A stretch of DNA of 64,000 nucleotides from Balneolaceae bacterium (lineage in GTDB: Bacteria; Bacteroidota; Rhodothermia; Balneolales; Balneolaceae): assembly GCA_017640665.1 (NCBI GenBank), contig JAEPQE010000003.1, positions 310,001-374,000 on the forward strand. Direction: 5' to 3'. The stretch's first letter is position 1. Each line of letters opens with the position of its first letter. The notes under the pieces were generated by a model that worked only from the letters and a program-made list of their open reading frames with translations, was not told the DNA's origin and did no database searches. Below are positions 54,510 to 64,000 of this stretch, one piece after another. Position numbers and translations under genes: made by a program.

Positions 54510-56897
54510 ATGTTTAAAAATTACCTTCTTACCTCATGGCGGAATCTCGCCAAATATAAAGGCTATACTGCTGTTAACCTTATTGGCTTAATGCTGGGTA
54601 TTTCTGCCTTTATTATTCTCGGTTTATATGTATGGGAAGATTTGAGTTTCAATAGATTCAACTCGAATTATGACAGGATTGCCCGGGTTGTAACTATTGA
54701 TAAAGCGCGTGGAGTTTCGTCGCAGAGGGTGGGGGTTTCCTATCCGGCGCTTGCAACTGCTTTAAAGGATAATATTCCCGAGATTATTGAAACTACACGG
54801 ATTATGGGACAGGGCACCAATCCTGTGAAGGTAGAAAACGAGTTCTACGATGTTAACGGGCGTTATGCTACCGAAAATGCTTTTTTCAAGATATTTGATT
54901 TCGAGCTTATAGAAGGGACTCATGAGGATGTACTTACTCAACCTCAAACAGTTGTTCTAACCAGAGAATTTGCTGAGAAAGTTTTTGGGAGAACATCGGT
55001 GTTAGGAGAATCAATTGAAGATCAACAAGGCACTCTGTATGAAATAGTAGGAGTTGTTGAAAATGTACCTCCAAGCTCGCATTTCCAGTTCGACATTTTA
55101 CAGGCATTAGTGCCGAGTCCGGATCAGCAAGGATTTGCACAGTTCCTTCAATCCTGGAATTCTATAAGTGTACAAACGTATGTGTTATTTGACCAACCCA
55201 GAGATGTAGAGCCTTATGCGGACAGGTTACGTGAAATCGCAATGGATAACGGGGGCTATGAAATGTTTTTCCCCACTTTACAAGCACTTAAAGATGTACA
55301 CTTGAATTCATCAGATGTACTTTTTGAAATTAATAACCGGAAAAGCGACATGAGCAATGTTTTTATCATGTCAGCTATTGGGTTATTAGTATTAATCCTG
55401 GCATGCTTTAATTATGTGAACCTTGTTACAGCACGTTCCTCATCCCGGGCAAAAGAAATTGGAATTCGAAAAGTGGCTGGTGGCGTTCGGGGTCAACTAA
55501 TTGTTCAGCATCTGACGGAATCAATATTTCAAGTAGTTTTAGCCTACCTTGTATCCATAGTTATTGTTTATTTCTCCGTTCCTTTTTTCAATGATACCTA
55601 CTCAAGGTATGCCGAAGTAAGTTGGCTAGTCGATCCTACATTCATCATCTCATCTGTAACAGGTATCTTTATAATAGGTTTTCTTTCGGGTTTGTATCCG
55701 TCATTAGTTCTATCCTCGTTTACCCCATCGGCTGTATTAAAAGGCAGCTTTCGTGCTGGTTCAAAAGGATCTATGCTCAGGCATTCTCTGGTGGTATTAC
55801 AGTTTATGATTTCCGTGGCTTTATTGGCAGGAACTCTGGTAGTTTATCAACAAATGGAGTTCATCTTTAATGCAGATTTAGGATATGAACGTGAACAGAT
55901 ACTTACTTTAAATACGGGGCAGGTTAGTAATCCAAATGTATCAGTTACATTATTTGAGGAACTGTCTAAAGTGCCGGGAGTAATTTCTGTTGGCGCTGCA
56001 TCTTCACAGATTGGATCAGGCTATGGTCGTTCAGGTGTTAATCCTGAGGGTATTTCTACGGATGAAAATATAATCAGCAGTGTTACAAACATTAATGAGA
56101 ACTACATCCCAACCATGGGCATTGAAATGGCAGAAGGGAGGGATTTTTCGGAAGCTTTTTCAGATTCGGGAAGATCTGTTATAGTAAACGAAGCTTTCAT
56201 AAATATGCTGGATTGGGAAGAAGGGGTTGGTAAAACACTTACCTTTGGGGCAACTGGGAATAATCCCACCACCCTGGAAATTGTTGGAGTTGCTTCAGAC
56301 TTCCATTTTGCAACCGTAAAGCACGAAGTTGAACCTCTTATTATGTTTTATGCACGCTCCCTTCCTATTGTTTCTGTAAAAATTGCGTCCGAAAGTATGC
56401 CCTCAACAATTGCGGGTTTAGAAGAAACATGGGATAAACTCATTACAAGCACACCATTCGCTTATACTTTTTTAGATGATTCCTTTGCTCAGCAATATAA
56501 TACAGAGCAAACTCTCGCTAGAATTATTCGTCATTTTTCAATTTTGGCAATTTCTATAGCGGCAGTAGGGCTTTTTATATTGTCCGTATTTACCGTTCAG
56601 CAACGACGAAAAGAGATTGGAATTCGAAAAGTACTGGGCTCAACAACTCAGGGAATCAGTTTACTTTTGGGGAAAGATTTTCTGAAATGGATTTTAATTT
56701 CAAATGTAATTGGGTTACCCATAGCCTGGTTTTTGCTCGGGGAATGGCTTTCAAACTTTAGGTACAGAATAGATTTAGGCTTTACTCCCTTTTTACTTGC
56801 TCTTGTTATTTCAATGGTTATTGCCGCATTAACTATTAGTATCCAATCATTTAGAGCTGCAACAGAAAATCCGGTTAAGAGTTTGAGAAGTGAATAA
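54510..56897 (+). CDS. FtsX/MacB-type ABC permease
   Basis: The 795-residue inner-membrane protein is a two-module permease of the MacB/FtsX type common in Bacteroidota. It opens FKNYLLTSWRNLAKYKGYTA. A first MacB periplasmic-core domain and a three-helix FtsX domain follow, with SSRAKEIGIRKVAGG, then a second core domain and a second FtsX domain with QRRKEIGIRKVLGS. No ATPase gene is next to it. The substrate is unknown; such proteins export peptides or lipoproteins or transmit mechanical force. Confidence 0.87.
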   Translation: MFKNYLLTSWRNLAKYKGYTAVNLIGLMLGISAFIILGLYVWEDLSFNRFNSNYDRIARVVTIDKARGVSSQRVGVSYPALATALKDNIPEIIETTRIMGQGTNPVKVENEFYDVNGRYATENAFFKIFDFELIEGTHEDVLTQPQTVVLTREFAEKVFGRTSVLGESIEDQQGTLYEIVGVVENVPPSSHFQFDILQALVPSPDQQGFAQFLQSWNSISVQTYVLFDQPRDVEPYADRLREIAMDNGGYEMFFPTLQALKDVHLNSSDVLFEINNRKSDMSNVFIMSAIGLLVLILACFNYVNLVTARSSSRAKEIGIRKVAGGVRGQLIVQHLTESIFQVVLAYLVSIVIVYFSVPFFNDTYSRYAEVSWLVDPTFIISSVTGIFIIGFLSGLYPSLVLSSFTPSAVLKGSFRAGSKGSMLRHSLVVLQFMISVALLAGTLVVYQQMEFIFNADLGYEREQILTLNTGQVSNPNVSVTLFEELSKVPGVISVGAASSQIGSGYGRSGVNPEGISTDENIISSVTNINENYIPTMGIEMAEGRDFSEAFSDSGRSVIVNEAFINMLDWEEGVGKTLTFGATGNNPTTLEIVGVASDFHFATVKHEVEPLIMFYARSLPIVSVKIASESMPSTIAGLEETWDKLITSTPFAYTFLDDSFAQQYNTEQTLARIIRHFSILAISIAAVGLFILSVFTVQQRRKEIGIRKVLGSTTQGISLLLGKDFLKWILISNVIGLPIAWFLLGEWLSNFRYRIDLGFTPFLLALVISMVIAALTISIQSFRAATENPVKSLRSE

Positions 56898-57030
56898 CTC
56901 AATTTAATTTCTTAAAATAAACGTGAAGGAATACTGGGCTTATTGTTTTATTTATAAGATAATTTAACCACATTAGTTCTTACACTTTGTTACAATAGGT
57001 CGATATATAAAATATTGTCGATTGGGTTCT

Positions 57031-60000
57031 ATGCTTAAAGCTTTAAGGTTTACGCTTTTCTTAATTTTTGTCGGGGTTCAAAGTTTGATTGGGCAGGAAA
57101 TGTCCATTCGGTTTGAACAGATTACTACTCAGGATGGGCTTTCTCAAAGTACGGTAAATGCGATACTTCAGGATAGTCGGGGTTTTTTATGGTTTGCCAC
57201 CGAGGATGGGTTAAATAGATATGATGGTTATGAATTTAAAATATACCGGAATGATCCTTACGAGTTATTCTCTATCTCAAGCAACCAGATTTCAAGTATT
57301 ATAGAGGATAAAAATGGTGCAATATGGGTAGGAACAAAGGGAGGGGGGCTTAACAGACTAGATAGAGAACAGGATCGGTTTATGCGTTTTATGCATGATG
57401 TCGACGATTCGAAATCTATTAGCCATAATTATATAAATACTCTATTTGAAGATGAAGCAGGAGTAATTCTTGTTGGGACGCAAAGTGGGTTGAATATTTT
57501 GAATCCGGAGACTCATGAGTTTAGTGTGTACTCTCAAATGGATAATAATGCTGCATTGAGAGAAGCTCGAATAACTACGATTTATAAGGATAGCAACGAT
57601 TTTATCTGGATCGGAACAGCACAAAAAGGGTTATTCAGATTTGATCGGTTAAACGGGGAAATTAAACATTTTGAAAAAGGCAATGATAACTCGTCTCAGA
57701 TTTCGGATAATTGGATAGTTACTCTATATGAAGATGAACAAAGGGTGCTTTGGGTAGGTACTCAATCAGGCGGTTTGCTTAGGTATGATTCTGAGGTGCA
57801 GTCATTTACAAGCTTTACTTCAGTAAATTCATCGAACTCAAGTATTAGTAACAATTGGGTACTTTCTTTATATGAAGACTCTCGTGGTACCTTTTGGGTA
57901 GGCACCCTTAATGGCCTCAACATTCTGGATAGAGAAACCGGATTGTTTACTAGTTTTATGGATTTAAACTACCCGATAAATCTAAGTAACAATTCTATTT
58001 CAGCACTTTATGAAGATCGTTCAGGAGTCTTTTGGGTTGGAACCAGGAATGGAGCTTTGAATAAGTTTATCCGTTCCTCATCAGAAAGTTTTACCGTTTA
58101 TCAGAATGATCCCGCTAATTCTAATAGTCTTTCCAATAACAATATATGGGCAATAGCTGAAGACGACGATTCAAATGTATGGATTGGGACACAGGGTGGA
58201 GGTGTAAATAAGCTAAATCCTCAAACAAATATTTTCGAGAAATATAGAAGCGATCCTGAAGATGAAACCTCTTTAACGAACGATTTTGTTAATTCAATCA
58301 TCAAAGATAGTAAGGGCAATATCTGGATAGGTACTATTGATGGGTTAAACCGATATAATAAAGCCACGAATGATTTCACGCACTTTAAAAATGATCCCGA
58401 TGATGAGCAAACAATAAGCGGGGATATAGTTACAACTATTCTTGAAGACAGCAGAGGAATAATCTGGATTGGTACGTTAAATAATGGGCTCAATGCTTAT
58501 GATCCTGCAACAAGTGAGTTCCGAAGGTTTCAAAACGTTGAAAATGATCCTAACTCCATCAGCCACAACAAAATATGGTCAATGTTTGAAGATCGTAGAG
58601 GAGTTTTTTGGGTTGGAACTCATGGATTTGGTTTAAACAGATATGACCGGGCCCGAAGTAATTTTACAAGGTTCGCGAACAACCCTGATGATGAGTCGAG
58701 TCTGAGCGACAATTTTGTAAATGTAATCACTCAGGATACCGAAGGTAATCTTTGGGTAGGTACTATTAACGGATTGAATAAGTTCAACGAAAATAACCAG
58801 ACCTTTACCCGGTACACTACTAACGACGGGCTTCCCAATAATGTGATTTACGGTATAATAGAAGATTATCGTGGACATCTTTGGCTGAGTACAAATAATG
58901 GTATTGCAGATTTTGATCCCGAAACAATTTCTATAAGAGTTTATGATCGTGGAGATGGTCTTCCAAGCAACGAGTATAGATTCGGGGCTTATCATAAAGG
59001 GAAGGATGGAGCGCTCTACTTTGGAGGTATTAATGGGATGGTTGTTTTCAAGCCGGATAGCATTAGGGATAACCCATACATTCCTCCGGTTGTAGTAACA
59101 GATTTTCAGATTTTTAACGAAGATGTAATCATTTCAGCAACCGAATCGCCCCTCAAAAAATCAATTATTGAAACCGAGGAGATCGTTCTTACGTGGAGAG
59201 AGAATGTAATTTCCTTTGAGTTTGCCGCGCTTCATTTTGCTGCACCTGAGCAGAACCAATACCAATATAAGATGGAAGGCTTTGACGATGAATGGCAAGA
59301 GGTAGGAAACCGGCGGTTTGTATCTTATACCAACCTACCGGAAGGTTTTAATTATGTATTCCGAGTAAAAGCCTCAAATAAAGATGGTATCTGGAATAAT
59401 GAAGGAACTGCGATTCGCTTGAAAATACTTCCCCCGCCATGGAAAACCTGGTGGGCATATAGCATTTACTCTTTTTTGGGAGCCGGAATGTTAATCGGAT
59501 TCATCAATTTCAGGATTGCTAAAGAGCGAAAAAAGAAAGAGCAGGTAGAGCAGTATAATGAAGAGCTCGAAGCATTAGTTAAAGAACGTACGATCCTTCT
59601 CGAAAATGAGAAAGAGAAAAGTGATGCTCTTCTCTACAACATGCTTCCAAAAGAAATTGCTGATGAAATTAAAGATAAAGGGTCGGCAGCGCCAAGAAGA
59701 TATGAAGAGGTAAGTGTACTATTTACCGATTTTGAGAACTTCACTTCTACAGCAGCTACCATGTCTGCTAAGAAACTGGTTACTGAAATCAATGAAATTT
59801 TTGAGGCCTTCGATAATATTATGGAGGATTACGGGCTTGAGAAGATTAAGACTATCGGGGATGCTTATATGGCGGTTTCAGGTCTGCCAAGCGAAAAAGA
59901 AGATCATGCTGCTATATGCGTGAAAGCAGCTAAAGAGATGCAGAATTATATTAGTGAGAGAAACCAAAATGCAGCGGTTAAATGGAGAATGAGAATCGGG

Positions 60001-60258
60001 ATTCACAGCGGGAGCATAATCGCCGGAATTGTAGGAAAGAAAAAATTCACTTATGATATCTGGGGATCTACAGTAATTCTTGCAAGCAGGATGGAAGAAG
60101 TGGGTGAAATAGGAAAAGTGAACATATCGGCCACAACCTGCGATTATGTTCAGGATTATTTTAACTGCGAATATAGAGGTAAAGTAAGCGTTGAAGGGCA
60201 GGGAGAGATGGATATGTACTTTGTGGGGGAAGAAATCAAACCAGTAATCCCTTCTTAG
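57031..60258 (+). CDS. Propeller sensor fused to class III adenylate cyclase-like domain
   Basis: A 1075-residue membrane sensor. In order: signal peptide; two-component-regulator beta-propellers with about 14 blades of the WVGT..GGLNR type (about 30-680); a Y_Y_Y domain (about 700-795); one membrane helix (about 805-825); a coiled coil; and a class III cyclase (about 890-1055). The cyclase keeps metal-binding D900 and D944 and the ATP-type K940 and D1009. The transition-state asparagine position is I1016; the arginine R1020 is present. No kinase domain is present. I start at ATG 57031; a TTG three codons earlier is less likely. Confidence 0.85.
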   Translation: MLKALRFTLFLIFVGVQSLIGQEMSIRFEQITTQDGLSQSTVNAILQDSRGFLWFATEDGLNRYDGYEFKIYRNDPYELFSISSNQISSIIEDKNGAIWVGTKGGGLNRLDREQDRFMRFMHDVDDSKSISHNYINTLFEDEAGVILVGTQSGLNILNPETHEFSVYSQMDNNAALREARITTIYKDSNDFIWIGTAQKGLFRFDRLNGEIKHFEKGNDNSSQISDNWIVTLYEDEQRVLWVGTQSGGLLRYDSEVQSFTSFTSVNSSNSSISNNWVLSLYEDSRGTFWVGTLNGLNILDRETGLFTSFMDLNYPINLSNNSISALYEDRSGVFWVGTRNGALNKFIRSSSESFTVYQNDPANSNSLSNNNIWAIAEDDDSNVWIGTQGGGVNKLNPQTNIFEKYRSDPEDETSLTNDFVNSIIKDSKGNIWIGTIDGLNRYNKATNDFTHFKNDPDDEQTISGDIVTTILEDSRGIIWIGTLNNGLNAYDPATSEFRRFQNVENDPNSISHNKIWSMFEDRRGVFWVGTHGFGLNRYDRARSNFTRFANNPDDESSLSDNFVNVITQDTEGNLWVGTINGLNKFNENNQTFTRYTTNDGLPNNVIYGIIEDYRGHLWLSTNNGIADFDPETISIRVYDRGDGLPSNEYRFGAYHKGKDGALYFGGINGMVVFKPDSIRDNPYIPPVVVTDFQIFNEDVIISATESPLKKSIIETEEIVLTWRENVISFEFAALHFAAPEQNQYQYKMEGFDDEWQEVGNRRFVSYTNLPEGFNYVFRVKASNKDGIWNNEGTAIRLKILPPPWKTWWAYSIYSFLGAGMLIGFINFRIAKERKKKEQVEQYNEELEALVKERTILLENEKEKSDALLYNMLPKEIADEIKDKGSAAPRRYEEVSVLFTDFENFTSTAATMSAKKLVTEINEIFEAFDNIMEDYGLEKIKTIGDAYMAVSGLPSEKEDHAAICVKAAKEMQNYISERNQNAAVKWRMRIGIHSGSIIAGIVGKKKFTYDIWGSTVILASRMEEVGEIGKVNISATTCDYVQDYFNCEYRGKVSVEGQGEMDMYFVGEEIKPVIPS

Positions 60259-62909
60259 AAGTAATACCCCACATTGAACGATGGTTGTATGCCAAGATCA
60301 AAAACATTGGTTCTGGCCGAAGCTTGGATATTCCTGTTCCTGGTTTCCACTGTAATCTGTTTTACCTCTGTGTACCAAGGATTTTTTCTATCTAATATAT
60401 TATAGATTGAAAAAGAAGCTTTCAACTTGCCCGATTTCAGTAAATCAGAATAACTCAAGGTAGCATCAACTCTGGAATAGGCAGGTAAACGGGGACTTTC
60501 CTCCTGTTGTTGCAGGTTTAGCCGGTTTGGAGCTCCACTACCGTACATCCAGGAAATAAAAAAGTCAAAGTGTCTCGATAATGCCAATTCTGAAACGAAA
60601 GAAAACTGATGTCGTCGGTCCCATTCAGCATAAAAATATTCCCCATCATTAATTTGTTCATTTTTTAATTGAATGGAAGAAAGGGCATAGGATGAATTTA
60701 AGGTGAGAGCGCCGAACTTATTTTTGACTAAAAACTCTACTCCTTTTCCAAGACCGCTATTTTCAAAAAACCAAGGAACTTCATCATTTCTGAATGTAGT
60801 TGATACCAGGCCGGTATTTAATTCATGGAAACGAAGGTTTTCATAGTTTTTTAGATAGCCTTCTACCTGCAGGTAGGTGTTTTCAAAATACCTGAGTTTT
60901 AGTTCAGCGGAGTAGTAGTTAACAGCTGAAGGGGGTTGATCTTCATTTGTGAGAATCCAGAAATCGGAGCTGTTGATGTTGTAAAATTGAAGCCTGTTCA
61001 GGAACTGATAATTTCGGCTAAATCCAGCACCGAATGAAACGATACGGTCCGTAAAAAATTCAGCTTTGATACGCGGAGACCATCTCAAGTACCTGCCATT
61101 ACTGAAATAATGAATTCGATTTCCAAAGTTCAGATTCAGATTCTGAAAGGAGGTTATATCCACTTGATGGAATACATCCACAAGCTGGCTGGTTCTTCTG
61201 CTCAAAAATGAACTTCGAATGATACTTCGTTCAATGTATTCTACATCCAGATTGCTGTAGCTTAGCCCATATTCCATAGAATACCCATCGAAAGAAGAAA
61301 AGAAGGACTGTTTAACAGAAAAGTCTTGAAGTGAATTCTCAAGAGTCAGTTCAGCTATAATACTGGAATCAGGAGCATTTCGATTCCCATTATTGTTGTT
61401 GTTTTGCCTTCTTGTGGGGTATTCGAAGTCTCCTTTTGAATATTTGCTTCCATAGTCACTAAAGCCAAGGTTGGTTACAGAATAGGTGTTGGGAGTTAAC
61501 TTAGCATTGTAATTAACGGAGATTGTATTTGTCTGCCATTCATTAGTTGTTTCGTACAATTGAATTACATCAGTTTGATCTCTGAGATATTGTTGGGAAG
61601 CATCATCATAGCCTATATATCCACTGACTGATAATTGATTACCATTCTTGGTTTCGAAATGGATCTTACTGTGCAGGTCATAAAACCGGGCATCGGTATT
61701 TTGAACCTCGATGTCATTTAAAGTGATTTCTTCAATAAGCCTTCCAGGGATTTCCCGATTGAAGAAAATATCAGCAGGACGATTTACATCTAGTCCGTAT
61801 TCAATCAGTTTTTGGTTATTCATCCAATTAATTTCATCCATCAAAGAAATTCTTCCGGAAACCAACCAACTTGATGTTCCTTTAGCGAGTGGACCTTCGA
61901 GAGTTGCTTTGGTTGCGGTGTTGCTTATACCAACAGATCCCTGAACTTTATTGAGCGATCCTGTTCTTGTAATCAGAGAAAGAGTACCTCCCAGGGGAGC
62001 CTGAAATTGAGCAGGAGTCACATCATAATAAAAGCCGCTGGTTTTAAGCACATCGGGGTTCATCGCATCAAGCAAACCAAATAAATGACTTTGGTGATAA
62101 ACGGTTTGCCCATCAAGCAATACTTGAAATCCATCTGAAGCACTTCCCCGGATATTGATTCCATCATTAACCGCAGAGCTTAATGAAACAGATGGAAGTA
62201 TCTGGAGCGACCGAACGGCATTAGTTTCTCCAAGGGGACTAAAAGCTCCGACCTTAATCATACCCGAAAGTACCGTATCGGAAGCGTTATAGAAATTCAC
62301 TCCTTTAATCAGGATTTCCTTGCCACTGAAAGGCTCAGGTTCAAGACGAATAGAGACATCCTTCCAAACCTGATCATTCTGGAAAGAAAGTGCAAAAATT
62401 TGCGGCTTATACCCCACAAAAGAAACTAAAAAAGAAAGCTTTTTAGAATCCGTATTTGTAGTGATGGTAAATGTGCCGGATGGAGTACTTGAAATACCAA
62501 AAAGCTCCCCTTGATCTCTCCAGGAAATTGTAGAATATGGGAGGCGTTCGCCGGTATTTGCATCAAGAACATACCCGGTAATCAAAATCCGTTGAGACTC
62601 CTGTTGTTCAGAGGTGGCATAAACCAACGCCTGGAATCTCTCAGAATCTACTTTAAGCCCGATATTCTGCTCTCTGAGGCTCCCCATGAGCTTTTCCAGT
62701 ACAGAGTTCTGATTTGCAGTTAAAGTGATTTTGATGTCCGATATTAATGCTTCACGGTAGAGAAAGCGGTAGGGAGTCTGTTTCTCAATATCAGAAATCA
62801 CCGAAAGAAGAGGTTCATTGGAATAGGTGAAATTCTGAGCCTTGGTCTCAGACTGAAAAATGAACAGAATCGCGAACAAAACACAGAGTATGCGAATCGG
62901 TATTCTCAT
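60255..62909 (-). CDS. TonB-dependent receptor with STN signalling domain
   Basis: An 884-residue outer-membrane receptor. After the signal peptide it has a secretin/TonB N-terminal (STN) domain (about 30-95; SVISDIEKQTPYRFLYREA), a carboxypeptidase-like domain (about 110-200), a plug with INIRGSASDGFQVLLDGQTV, and the barrel. The STN domain transmits ligand binding to a FecR antisigma factor, whose gene is just upstream. Its stop overlaps that of the cyclase gene by 4 bp, end to end. The ligand is unknown. Confidence 0.88.
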   Translation of the reverse strand: MRIPIRILCVLFAILFIFQSETKAQNFTYSNEPLLSVISDIEKQTPYRFLYREALISDIKITLTANQNSVLEKLMGSLREQNIGLKVDSERFQALVYATSEQQESQRILITGYVLDANTGERLPYSTISWRDQGELFGISSTPSGTFTITTNTDSKKLSFLVSFVGYKPQIFALSFQNDQVWKDVSIRLEPEPFSGKEILIKGVNFYNASDTVLSGMIKVGAFSPLGETNAVRSLQILPSVSLSSAVNDGINIRGSASDGFQVLLDGQTVYHQSHLFGLLDAMNPDVLKTSGFYYDVTPAQFQAPLGGTLSLITRTGSLNKVQGSVGISNTATKATLEGPLAKGTSSWLVSGRISLMDEINWMNNQKLIEYGLDVNRPADIFFNREIPGRLIEEITLNDIEVQNTDARFYDLHSKIHFETKNGNQLSVSGYIGYDDASQQYLRDQTDVIQLYETTNEWQTNTISVNYNAKLTPNTYSVTNLGFSDYGSKYSKGDFEYPTRRQNNNNNGNRNAPDSSIIAELTLENSLQDFSVKQSFFSSFDGYSMEYGLSYSNLDVEYIERSIIRSSFLSRRTSQLVDVFHQVDITSFQNLNLNFGNRIHYFSNGRYLRWSPRIKAEFFTDRIVSFGAGFSRNYQFLNRLQFYNINSSDFWILTNEDQPPSAVNYYSAELKLRYFENTYLQVEGYLKNYENLRFHELNTGLVSTTFRNDEVPWFFENSGLGKGVEFLVKNKFGALTLNSSYALSSIQLKNEQINDGEYFYAEWDRRHQFSFVSELALSRHFDFFISWMYGSGAPNRLNLQQQEESPRLPAYSRVDATLSYSDLLKSGKLKASFSIYNILDRKNPWYTEVKQITVETRNRNIQASARTNVFDLGIQPSFNVGYYF

Positions 62910-62915
62910 AGGCTG

Positions 62916-63875
62916 TTAATCCAAACTGATGAAGGTATATTCATTCGGTGAAAGCTCGCGGAAAGTGCCGCCCAATACAAGTCCGAGGTCTTCCAGTGTT
63001 TGGGAAGCTGAATCCAGCCGAAGAGTTCCGTCAAGGGTACTGGTATCATCAAGTTGGTTTATGTTGATAGTAATGTTAAAGTGCTGTCCGATTTCCGCAA
63101 CCACATCTTCGGGATTACTTGCGTTAAACACAATGGTATTAGAAAGCCAGTCGGTATATTCCTCTGCCGTTGCATTTACCGGGTCAGTGATGGTTCCTCC
63201 AAGAAGTTCAGAACGTTGTCCCGGTTGCAGTATCACTGAATTCTGAGAAGAAGATTCAAAGCGGACACTTCCTTCTTCAAGATAAACCTGTGTTAAACTT
63301 CCCCAACTGCTAACATTAAATCGGGTGCCCAGTACGGTTACTAATCCATCTCCGGCCTGAACGCTAAAGGGGCGGTTCACATCTGAGGTCACATCAAAAA
63401 AAGCTTCTCCATTAATGGAGTAACTACGTTCTGAATCGTTTGAAGAAAGTTCATAAAGTTCTGAGTAGGGGCGAAGGGTAACCTCAGTTCCATCTTCCAA
63501 AGTAACTGTTTGGATGATAGAATCACTTTGAGCTACCAATTCGGGAGTTGGACTAAGCGAAATCCAATAAAAACCAATAAAAGCAGCGATTAACAGCACA
63601 GCAGCAGCAGCCCAGGTATAGGCAATTGGGCGTTGATACATGGGGAGAACATTCGCTTTGTGCTTGGTTTGGAATTCGATTGCATTCCAAATTGATGCGG
63701 AATCAGGAGTGTTGGTTTCATAGCTAGTCAGTTCTCTGGTTTTAAAATCCACCAACTTGTCAATCAACTCATCCTTTAGTTCTGTTAAATCGTTCTTCGA
63801 AGCCAGAACTTTTCCAATGCTTTGAGCAAGCATGAGATCGCGGTCGTTATCAGGGAGGTTATGTTCGGTTGCCAT
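62916..63875 (-). CDS. FecR-type antisigma factor
   Basis: The 319-residue inner-membrane regulator has an N-terminal cytoplasmic part, one membrane helix (about residues 85-105; AAAAVLLIAAFIGFYWISL) and a periplasmic FecR domain with EDGTEVTLRPYSEL and SINGEAFFDVTSDVNRPFSV, then a DUF4974-like C-terminal domain. It would pass the signal of the downstream STN receptor to an ECF sigma factor. That gene is expected upstream and is not in the window. Confidence 0.9.
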   Translation of the reverse strand: MATEHNLPDNDRDLMLAQSIGKVLASKNDLTELKDELIDKLVDFKTRELTSYETNTPDSASIWNAIEFQTKHKANVLPMYQRPIAYTWAAAAVLLIAAFIGFYWISLSPTPELVAQSDSIIQTVTLEDGTEVTLRPYSELYELSSNDSERSYSINGEAFFDVTSDVNRPFSVQAGDGLVTVLGTRFNVSSWGSLTQVYLEEGSVRFESSSQNSVILQPGQRSELLGGTITDPVNATAEEYTDWLSNTIVFNASNPEDVVAEIGQHFNITININQLDDTSTLDGTLRLDSASQTLEDLGLVLGGTFRELSPNEYTFISLD

Positions 63876-63891
63876 GATGGTGGATAATAGG

Positions 63892-63922
63892 AAAAGCAGG
63901 TTACTGGGCGCAACCTGCTTTT
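63892..63922. terminator. Hairpin ahead of the FecR gene
   Basis: A perfect 11-bp inverted repeat, AAAAGCAGGTT and AACCTGCTTTT, with a 9-base loop. It lies 17 bp before the FecR start. The A and T ends give four T in either direction, so it may be a weak bidirectional terminator or attenuator between the unseen upstream gene and FecR. Confidence 0.6.
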
Positions 63923-64000
63923 CGGTGGGTTTTGATCATCTGTCAGGTCGTTCCCGCTTGTCACCATCAACTAATGAGAAGCGAATTACTCGTGGGAGTT

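Noticed and set aside
63785-63970. Minus-strand 61-codon frame ahead of FecR as remnant sigma factor
   Set aside because: No sigma-70 region 2 or 4 motif is present and it overlaps the FecR gene out of frame; the real sigma gene is expected beyond the window.

Overview
The window looks like a chromosomal segment of a moderately AT-rich member of the Bacteroidota/Balneolota/Rhodothermota group, probably aquatic. I infer this from the outer-membrane gene content: TonB-dependent receptors with carboxypeptidase-like N-terminal domains, a FecR plus STN-type receptor pair, a Por/T9SS-type C-terminal sorting domain, DUF4249 and DUF4159 proteins, Bacteroidota-style FtsX permeases, and a NagB-LmbE fusion. 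No plasmid, phage, insertion sequence or CRISPR signal was seen, and no stretch over 300 bases lacks a gene.

Layout. 1-16 kb is housekeeping: a NatAB-type ABC exporter, glgA-glgC glycogen synthesis, a lipoprotein PQQ dehydrogenase with a haem c domain, sucD, dnaG, a beta-lactamase-like hydrolase, a PhnB-like protein, DUF4159, DUF4249 and its partner receptor, and DUF72. At 16.49-16.85 kb lies tmRNA (ssrA) with its own terminator.

17.9-54.4 kb is one large carbohydrate-utilisation locus of about 27 genes. A rightward arm (17.9-39.1 kb) holds a TonB receptor without SusD, a T9SS-exported beta-helix protein, an unrecognised 850-residue secreted protein, an NRAMP-like permease lacking the metal-site residues, a cytoplasmic beta-glucuronidase, an amidotransferase-like protein, a sodium:solute symporter with a 48-residue membrane partner, a TIM-barrel isomerase-like protein, a GH20-like hexosaminidase, a NagB-like protein, a PhyH-type oxygenase, a GH105/GH88-like unsaturated uronyl hydrolase and a second symporter. 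A leftward arm (51.95-39.1 kb) encodes KduI, KduD, a LacI regulator, KdgK, UxuA, KDPG aldolase, a TRAP transporter, a NagB-LmbE fusion, a DUF4861 lipoprotein and a GntR/LacI hybrid regulator. uxuB and uxaC are transcribed divergently from kduI.

The enzymes make a coherent route. Unsaturated uronates go through KduI and KduD, and free glucuronate goes through UxaC, UxuB and UxuA. Both meet at 2-keto-3-deoxygluconate, which KdgK and Eda convert to pyruvate and glyceraldehyde-3-phosphate. Hexosamine is handled by the GH20-like enzyme, two NagB homologues and a LmbE deacetylase domain. This predicts a substrate of alternating uronic acid and N-acetylhexosamine. No sulfatase is encoded here, so unsulfated glycosaminoglycan-like polymers or bacterial capsules are the best guess. 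No standard polysaccharide lyase was recognised although the pathway needs one, so the 520- and 850-residue secreted proteins are the candidates.

54.5-64 kb holds an FtsX/MacB-type permease, a sensor that joins a two-component-type beta-propeller to a class III nucleotide cyclase, and a FecR/STN-receptor pair whose sigma factor would lie beyond the right edge.
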